A stretch of DNA of 6,855 bases. Source: Gammaproteobacteria bacterium (lineage in GTDB: Bacteria; Pseudomonadota; Gammaproteobacteria; Eutrophobiales; Eutrophobiaceae). Below the pieces are notes generated by a model, which worked only from the letters and a program-made list of their open reading frames with translations, was not told where the DNA came from and ran no database searches. Location of the stretch: assembly GCA_009843675.1 (NCBI GenBank), contig VYCZ01000180.1:1-6855 (forward strand). The letters run 5' to 3'. Position numbers and translations under genes: made by a program. Numbering within the stretch: position 1 is the first letter of the stretch; each line of letters begins with the position of its first letter. Positions 6,377 to 6,855 of the stretch are shown piece by piece.

Positions 6377-6647
6377 GTTCCTCTTTCTCCTCGGTCTGAT
6401 CCAGCCACCCCGGGCCGTATTTCTCGTCTGCCTGACGGGTGCGCAGATTGCGTGCACGGATCCAGTCTGCACCCCCAGCCTTCGCGCATTTTATCGCCAT
6501 AAGCGTATGCGCGGGGATATCCAATTCGGACAACAAGCGGTAGTATTCCTCCGTGTCACCCCGATCTTTCGCTTCCCACATGGCCACCACGATTTTTGAA
6601 TTTCTGGGGAGCGCCGCACGTTGCTCGGTTGTCAGTTCAAGTGCCAT
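6345..6647 (-). CDS. Hypothetical protein, 100 residues (first gene of an overlapping pair)
   Basis: I do not recognise this protein. The ATG at 6647 has GGGGG about 10 nt upstream, and a good promoter lies further up at 6710-6738, so expression is plausible. The product starts MALELTTEQRAALP and has a compact, probably helical body: IVVAMWEAKDRGDTEEYY (19-36), then LDIPAHTLMAIKCAKAGGADW (42-62), then RARNLRTRQADEKYGPGWLDQ (64-84). Its tail after WLDQ (TEEKEELAQRHAAGRR) lies where the next frame becomes coding. No membrane segment or signal peptide is seen. A small protein in front of a larger helical one recalls toxin-antitoxin or phage accessory pairs, but nothing in the sequence identifies such a role. 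Moving into the downstream frame would need a +1 shift near the purine-rich run at about 6378-6393. Confidence 0.65.
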   Translation of the reverse strand: MALELTTEQRAALPRNSKIVVAMWEAKDRGDTEEYYRLLSELDIPAHTLMAIKCAKAGGADWIRARNLRTRQADEKYGPGWLDQTEEKEELAQRHAAGRR

Positions 6648-6685
6648 TGCTGTCTGTCCCCCGTTTGTCTCGCTTGAATTAAAAA

Positions 6686-6696
6686 CAAACTGTTTG
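6686..6696. promoter_or_regulatory. Small dyad in the leader of the orphan gene pair
   Basis: CAAAC-T-GTTTG is an exact 5-bp inverted repeat around one base. It lies just downstream of the predicted minus-strand transcription start (about 6703), where a repressor would block the promoter. It is short enough to occur by chance. Confidence 0.25.
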
Positions 6697-6709
6697 AATA
6701 CGAATCAGA

Positions 6710-6738
6710 ATCATAACCACATGAACCCCTGATATCAA
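6710..6738 (-). promoter_or_regulatory. Sigma70-type promoter for the orphan gene pair
   Basis: Reading the minus strand, TTGATA (6738-6733) and TATGAT (6715-6710) are separated by exactly 17 nt; the -35 has two and the -10 one departure from consensus. Transcription should start near 6703, giving a leader of about 56 nt before the ATG at 6647. Confidence 0.55.
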
Positions 6739-6765
6739 GCGGAAGGAGAAGGGGAAAATTCACTC

Positions 6766-6794
6766 TTGAATCTGTATCCTGCAGGAACTATAAT
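6766..6794 (+). promoter_or_regulatory. Near-consensus sigma70 promoter pointing out of the window
   Basis: TTGAAT (6766-6771) and a perfect TATAAT (6789-6794) are separated by 17 nt. The predicted start is near 6801. It is back-to-back with the minus-strand promoter, the two -35 elements being 27 nt apart. TATAAT directly abuts the ATG of the open frame at 6795, so that ATG would not be in this transcript. Confidence 0.6.
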
Positions 6795-6855
6795 ATGTCA
6801 AACACAGCCGTCACGCCTCTTAACAATGCGCAACCTTGGCGGCTTTTTTTTGCCT
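6795..6855 (+). CDS. Possible start of a rightward gene; partial, competing with a promoter/terminator reading
   Basis: An ATG at 6795, with AGGA 8 nt upstream, opens a frame that stays open to the window end. It would begin MSNTAVTPLNNAQPWRLFFA, the kind of short polar N-terminus followed by Trp-Arg and hydrophobic residues seen before a first membrane helix. Only 20 codons are visible, so chance is a serious alternative. It conflicts with the promoter at 6766-6794, whose start point is downstream of this ATG, and its LFF codons are the T8 tract of a terminator-like hairpin. Confidence 0.35.
   Translation, partial: MSNTAVTPLNNAQPWRLFFA
6806..6851 (+). terminator. Terminator-like hairpin with T8 tract
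   Basis: AGCCGTCA (6806-6813) pairs with TGGCGGCT (6837-6844), 8 bp with one G-U pair, directly followed by the eight-T run at 6844-6851. The 23-nt loop contains a further CGC/GCG stem of 3 bp. The geometry fits an intrinsic terminator, although the loop is long. It lies only about 50 nt after the predicted start of the promoter at 6766-6794. Confidence 0.5.

Noticed and set aside
6377..6472. ATG at 6472 as start of the downstream orphan gene
   Set aside because: It would add 32 Arg-rich residues lying fully inside the better-supported upstream gene; the TTG at 6376 has a strong ribosome site and needs only a 32-nt overlap.

Overview
The window looks like a chromosomal segment of a gammaproteobacterium with moderately high GC (finer placement is not supported). 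The evidence is the nadC / ampD-ampE divergent arrangement, the lpxH / cysS neighbourhood, a lipid A gene (so a Gram-negative outer membrane), and clear AmpD, AmpE, LpxH and CysS proteins of the gammaproteobacterial type.

Layout. (1) 1-1426, minus strand: nadC (NAD synthesis), followed after 5 nt by the N-terminal part of a membrane sensor protein that runs off the left edge. (2) 1458-1558: a cluster of five 11-nt repeats, three in one orientation and two in the other, fills the nadC/ampD divergent spacer. (3) 1599-3056, plus strand: ampD-ampE, the muropeptide-recycling amidase and its membrane partner. (4) 3064-3106: a near-perfect palindrome at the convergent ampE/lpxH junction; it supplies the lpxH stop codon. 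(5) 3094-3846, minus: lpxH (lipid A synthesis). (6) 3903-5285, plus: cysS. (7) 5289-5769, plus: a tRNA locus, with a good sigma70-type promoter and tRNA-Pro(TGG), tRNA-Arg(TCT) and tRNA-His(GTG), then tRNA-Lys(CTT) behind what looks like its own extended -10 promoter. (8) 5819-6647, minus: two overlapping orphan genes that I do not recognise, with more AT-rich codon use than the rest, preceded by a minus-strand promoter and a small dyad. (9) 6766-6851, plus: a near-consensus promoter followed almost at once by a hairpin with a T8 tract, which overlaps an open reading frame leaving the window.

Regions 1-7 are ordinary core genome: NAD synthesis, cell-wall recycling, lipid A and translation. 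The non-routine material is the two palindromic repeat types (2 and 4) and the lineage-specific segment to the right of tRNA-Lys (8 and 9), which may be the edge of an island next to a tRNA gene. No integrase, transposase or CRISPR array is visible. I did not find a convincing complete novel system; the best candidates are the orphan gene pair and the possible very short RNA at the right edge.
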